From: Candidatus Magasanikiibacteriota bacterium
GTDB lineage: Bacteria; Patescibacteriota; Patescibacteriia; Magasanikbacterales; UBA922
Length of the DNA: 14,876 bases
Assembly (NCBI GenBank): GCA_016214105.1
Contig: JACRPD010000014.1
Coordinates: forward strand, 1 to 14,876
Direction: 5' to 3'
Shown piece after piece: positions 12,154 to 14,876 of the stretch. How positions within the stretch are numbered: the first letter of the stretch is position 1; each line of letters opens with the position of its first letter. The notes beneath the pieces are model-generated. The model saw nothing but the letters and a program-made list of their open reading frames with translations, was not told where the DNA came from and made no database searches. A program made the position numbers and the translations under genes.

Positions 12154-12819
12154 ATGTCCAAGGAAGCTAAATTTTGTCCGGGCTGCGGGTATCCGGTGGT
12201 ACTGCGGTTTTTGCATACTATTTTAAAAGACAAAAAGCTGGACAAAAAAACTGCGTTGGGTTTGGATATCGGCTGTTCGCTTTTGGCATGGGACGCGTTG
12301 CCGATTAACACCTTTCAAACTCATCATGGCCGCGTGGTACCGACAATGGTGGGTCTTAATCGCGCCAAGCCGGAATTATTATCAATCGCTTTGGTCGGCG
12401 ACGGCGGTGCTTACGCAATTGGTTTGCAAAGCTTGTTGTGGGCGGCCATGCGCAATGATCCGATTTTGGTGGTTGTTGTCAATAACACGGTTTACGCGAT
12501 GACCGGAGGCCAAATGGCGCCAACAACCATGGTTGGCCAGAAAACCGACACTTCTCCGGCTGGCAGTGATCAACCGGCAGTATTGGGGCCGGAAATGATT
12601 CGCGGCTTATCGCCCAAAGCGTATTTGGCCCGCGCCGCGGTTAATGATATCAAACAGTTAAACGAGTATTTAAATAAAGCAATTGATACCTGTCAGTCTA
12701 GTAATTTCGCGCTGGTTGAAGTGTTATCTTTCTGCCCCACCAACTGGCGGACAAAGGGCGCGGAGACGAATGAGAGAGTAGAGGAGATGAAGAGGGTGTT
12801 TAAGGTGGGTGAGTTTTAA
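12154..12819 (+). CDS. 2-oxoacid:ferredoxin oxidoreductase, beta subunit (KorB type)
   Basis: Thiamine-pyrophosphate-binding subunit, 221 residues. CPGCG (8-12), C41 in GLDIGCS, HGR (58-60), GDGGAYAIGLQSL (82-94) with the Mg/TPP motif, NNTVYAMTGGQ (110-120), and C194 in SFCPTNW. Cysteines 8, 11, 41 and 194 correspond to the four ligands of the [4Fe-4S] cluster in archaeal-type beta subunits, so electron transfer should be intact within this chain. The family normally has 270-300 residues, so this is a short version. It lies 82 bases after the alpha gene, the space being filled by the hairpin repeat. No ribosome binding site is visible before the ATG. Confidence 0.92.
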   Translation: MSKEAKFCPGCGYPVVLRFLHTILKDKKLDKKTALGLDIGCSLLAWDALPINTFQTHHGRVVPTMVGLNRAKPELLSIALVGDGGAYAIGLQSLLWAAMRNDPILVVVVNNTVYAMTGGQMAPTTMVGQKTDTSPAGSDQPAVLGPEMIRGLSPKAYLARAAVNDIKQLNEYLNKAIDTCQSSNFALVEVLSFCPTNWRTKGAETNERVEEMKRVFKVGEF

Positions 12820-12831
12820 TTGGTGTTGTTA

Positions 12832-12945
12832 TCCCTCCCCCTCGTAGGGCTTCGTCGTGAGCGCTCAGCCGAACGGGGAGGTCAGGAGGGGGTCTCAACG
12901 AGCGGAGAGACCTCACCCTTACCCTCTCCTACAAGGAGAGGGGAC
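12832..12945. repeat. Composite repeat island upstream of the gamma subunit
   Basis: Holds an inverted copy of the repeat found in the TrmB-like gene (12832-12896, with an inner gtgagcgctcagccgaac part), a hairpin ggtctc/gagacc (12891-12912), and the perfect 8-bp hairpin ccctctcc-tacaa-ggagaggg (12922-12942). It fills nearly the whole spacer between the beta and gamma genes. It happens to be open in frame with the gamma gene, but it is not likely to be coding. Confidence 0.7.
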
Positions 12946-12958
12946 GTATAAACTTAGT

Positions 12959-13441
12959 ATGTTATTAAAAATATTACTCTCCGGCGATGGCGGGCAAGGC
13001 ATCCAGCTGATGTCTGATTTGATTTGCCGCGCGGCGATTCAACGCGGATTTTTCGTCAGCCACATTCCCAACTATGGCTTGGAACAGCGGGGTGGCGTGT
13101 CGCTGGCGTTTATTCAGATTTCCGACAACGAAATCGCGTATCCGAAGTTTAGCAAGCCGGACATCGCGGTTATACTTTCGCCGCAGGCGCGCGAACGAGT
13201 GAGGAATTACGAATCAAGAATTATGAATTATGACATTGGCGAGCATAAGGATGTATTGGCGAAAAATAATGTGTCACAGCAAAGTTATAATATGTTTTTT
13301 TTGGGATTGCTATCAAAACTATTGGAAGAAAAAAATATTTTACAGAGAGAAAAAGTGTTTGAATTATTGAAAGAGAAGCTGGGAAAGAAGCCGAATTGGG
13401 AGGAGAATAAAAAAACTTGGTTACTCGGCATTAAAAATTGA
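12959..13441 (+). CDS. 2-oxoacid:ferredoxin oxidoreductase, gamma subunit (KorC type)
   Basis: The gamma-domain subunit, 160 residues from the ATG at 12959, which I chose because LLKILLSGDGGQGIQLMSDLI directly matches the family start while the frame upstream is repeat DNA. GDGGQGIQLM (9-18) and the YGLEQRGGVS segment (39-48) are characteristic. Residues about 82-93 (RNYESRIMNYDI) are encoded by an aattacga-type tandem repeat, and the expected segment with KPGG...VDS and VPATEIAEELG is missing there, so the protein is about 20 residues shorter than usual. NMFFLGLLSKLL then resumes the family helix. It may still fold, but this chain deserves doubt. Confidence 0.85.
   Translation: MLLKILLSGDGGQGIQLMSDLICRAAIQRGFFVSHIPNYGLEQRGGVSLAFIQISDNEIAYPKFSKPDIAVILSPQARERVRNYESRIMNYDIGEHKDVLAKNNVSQQSYNMFFLGLLSKLLEEKNILQREKVFELLKEKLGKKPNWEENKKTWLLGIKN
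13201..13236 (+). repeat. aattacga-type tandem repeat inside the gamma subunit gene
   Basis: Degenerate gaattacgaatcaagaatta and gaattatgac units in frame, encoding residues about 82-93 where the family has other sequence. Confidence 0.5.
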
Positions 13442-13443
13442 AA

Positions 13444-13488
13444 CATTGAAAATTGTTTTAAAATTAAAAATTACAAATTGAAAATTAA
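13444..13488 (+). repeat. attgaaaatt-type low-complexity spacer
   Basis: The 51-base spacer before glmS consists almost only of attgaaaa/attaaaaatt units. No ribosome binding site or promoter can be recognised in it. Confidence 0.45.
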
Positions 13489-13492
13489 TCCT

Positions 13493-14876
13493 ATGTGTGG
13501 AATTATCGGCTACATCGGAAACAAAGAAGCATTGCCAATCTTATTGCAAGGTTTGCGTCGTTTGGAATATCGCGGTTATGACAGCGCCGGAATCGCGGTG
13601 ATCGATGATAAAGAAATATTGCGAGTGAGATCTGTGGGGAAAATTGATGCCTTGGCTGACAAACTTAAGAGTATAGATAAAGAATTAAAAGGCACGATTG
13701 GCATCGCGCACACCCGCTGGGCAACCCATGGCGGCGTGACCGAAGAAAACGCGCATCCGCATTTTGCCTGCGATGGAAAACTAATCATCGCGCATAATGG
13801 CATTATTGAGAATTATCGTCAGTTGAGAGAGCATTTGGGCGCGAAACATGATTTTAAATCAGAAACCGACACGGAAGTTTTGGCGCATTTGATTGAATCA
13901 CATTACACCGGCGACTTGCGCCACGCGGTGGAAAAAGCGTTGATGCATACGCGCGGGACTTATGGTTTAGTGGTAATGCACGCGGACCATCCGGATAAAA
14001 TTATTGCCGCGCGTTTAGGCAGTCCGTTAGTTGTGGGAATCGGAGATGGCGATCCTTCGGCAAGCTCAGGACAAGAGTATTATATCGCCAGCGATGCCAC
14101 GCCATTATTGGCTTATACAAAGAAAGTAGCGTTTTTAAACGACGGCGAGATCGCGGAGATCAGCCGTACCGGATTTGAAACCTATAATTTGAGAGACGAA
14201 TCTGTCGCCAAATGCGTGGAAGAAATTGACTGGAATGACGAGCAGGCGCAAAAACAGGGTTATCCGCATTTTATGCTGAAAGAAATTTTTGATCAGCCGA
14301 TGGTGTTGGAAGACGCGATTCGCGGCAGAACGAATTTAGAAGACGGCGCCGCGCATTTGGGCGGATTAAATATGTCTGAAGAAAAAATGCGCGGGATACA
14401 TCGTATAATTTTGATTGCCTGCGGCACGGCTTATTACGCGGCCATGGTTGGCAAGTACGCGTTTGAACGTTTGGCCGGCATTACAACGGAAGTTGACGTG
14501 GCATCGGAATTTCGTTACCGCGATCCGGTGATTGATGAACACACTTTGGTTTTCGCGATATCGCAATCCGGCGAAACCATTGATACTTTGGCCGCGGTGC
14601 GCGAGGCCAAGCGCCGTGGCGCGTTTGTGCGCGGAATTGTGAACGTTATCGGTTCCACCATTGCCCGCGAAACCGGCGCCGGCACTTATATTCACGCCGG
14701 ACCGGAATTAGCCGTGGCTTCCACCAAGGCCTATATTAACATGTCGGTAATAATGATTTTGTACGCTTTGCAATTTGGCCGTTTGCGCCACACGACGCTC
14801 GCGACCGGCCAGCGTTTGATTCACGCGCTTATGGAAATCCCTGAAAAAATGAATAAAATTTTGGAGCAAAGCGAGA
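13493..14876 (+). CDS. glmS: Glucosamine-6-phosphate synthase (isomerizing), 5' part
   Basis: Makes glucosamine 6-phosphate from fructose 6-phosphate and glutamine, the entry to UDP-GlcNAc. The frame is open to the window edge (461 of about 600 codons). The N-terminal glutaminase domain has the nucleophile C2 (MCGIIGYIG), HTRWATHG (73-80), HNGIIENY (101-108) and SETDTEVLAHLI (123-134). The first sugar-isomerase domain begins near 300, with ACGTAYYAA (309-317), SQSGETIDTL (357-366) and ELAVASTKAY (405-414). Residues 187-194 (DPSASSGQ) are an in-frame 24-base repeat insertion between GIGDG and EYYIASDATPL, which are contiguous in the family. The neighbouring GlmU-like gene fits the same pathway. 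Confidence 0.95.
   Translation, partial: MCGIIGYIGNKEALPILLQGLRRLEYRGYDSAGIAVIDDKEILRVRSVGKIDALADKLKSIDKELKGTIGIAHTRWATHGGVTEENAHPHFACDGKLIIAHNGIIENYRQLREHLGAKHDFKSETDTEVLAHLIESHYTGDLRHAVEKALMHTRGTYGLVVMHADHPDKIIAARLGSPLVVGIGDGDPSASSGQEYYIASDATPLLAYTKKVAFLNDGEIAEISRTGFETYNLRDESVAKCVEEIDWNDEQAQKQGYPHFMLKEIFDQPMVLEDAIRGRTNLEDGAAHLGGLNMSEEKMRGIHRIILIACGTAYYAAMVGKYAFERLAGITTEVDVASEFRYRDPVIDEHTLVFAISQSGETIDTLAAVREAKRRGAFVRGIVNVIGSTIARETGAGTYIHAGPELAVASTKAYINMSVIMILYALQFGRLRHTTLATGQRLIHALMEIPEKMNKILEQSE
14051..14074 (+). repeat. Dispersed repeat inserted in frame in glmS
   Basis: ccttcggcaagctcaggac with flanks, 24 bases, coding for DPSASSGQ. It is related to the ttcggc...ggctca sequence in the terminator loop at 5312-5338. 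Removing exactly these 24 bases restores the usual glmS reading GIGDGEYY. Confidence 0.7.

Noticed and set aside
12857..12958. Longer start for the gamma subunit
   Set aside because: The added residues (ERPHPYPLLQGEG and similar) are the typical translation of dispersed repeats, and the family begins at MLLKILLSGDGG.
1..14876. tRNA or rRNA genes
   Set aside because: I looked for cloverleaf-like and rRNA-like sequence, in particular near the IVS-type fragment, and saw none; a covariance-model search would be needed to exclude small RNAs.

Overview
The window looks like a piece of a Patescibacteria (Candidate Phyla Radiation) genome, most likely of the parcubacterial side. This is inferred from small tightly packed genes, few Shine-Dalgarno sites, a simplified central metabolism (a PPi-type phosphofructokinase and a class I aldolase), a free-standing four-helix-bundle (23S-IVS type) fragment, an IS200-like/RAYT transposase, and an unusual load of short palindromic and low-complexity repeats. 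UGA acts as a normal stop in the intact genes.

Layout. 1-4773 lies on the minus strand: the 5' part of an unknown gene (1-134); a glyceraldehyde-3-phosphate-dehydrogenase-like gene broken into three frames and without a recognisable catalytic cysteine motif (149-1106); a gene-poor stretch with palindromes; lgt (1557-2354); a four-helix-bundle fragment inside inverted repeats (2407-2577); a ZIP metal transporter (2622-3395); a two-helix membrane ORF without a start codon, again inside inverted repeats (3481-3804); and xth (4000-4773). From 4925 onward everything lies on the plus strand: an acidic orphan protein; a PPi-type phosphofructokinase; a class I aldolase that has lost its Schiff-base lysine segment and is frameshifted; a phosphoribosyltransferase whose tail is encoded by the inverted repeat of a 636-bp RAYT element; a TrmB-like regulator behind a consensus promoter; a HAD-like phosphatase; a GlmU-like nucleotidyltransferase; the alpha, beta and gamma subunits of a 2-oxoacid:ferredoxin oxidoreductase; and the first 461 codons of glmS.

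Functional logic. The PFK, aldolase and GAPDH-like genes would be upper to middle glycolysis, but two of the three are damaged here. The GlmU-like and GlmS genes point to UDP-GlcNAc supply, and the oxidoreductase to CoA-dependent 2-oxoacid oxidation with ferredoxin reduction.

The most striking signal is repeat DNA inside proteins. Short palindromic repeats sit in frame in lgt (residues 114-123), the TrmB-like gene (about 196-208) and glmS (187-194). Low-complexity tandem repeats sit in frame in the alpha and gamma oxidoreductase genes. Repeat DNA also supplies the stop codons and last residues of xth and the phosphoribosyltransferase. This recalls the palindromic elements of Rickettsia that are inserted in coding genes. 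Most promoters that can be recognised lie so close to the start codon that the transcripts should be leaderless or nearly so.
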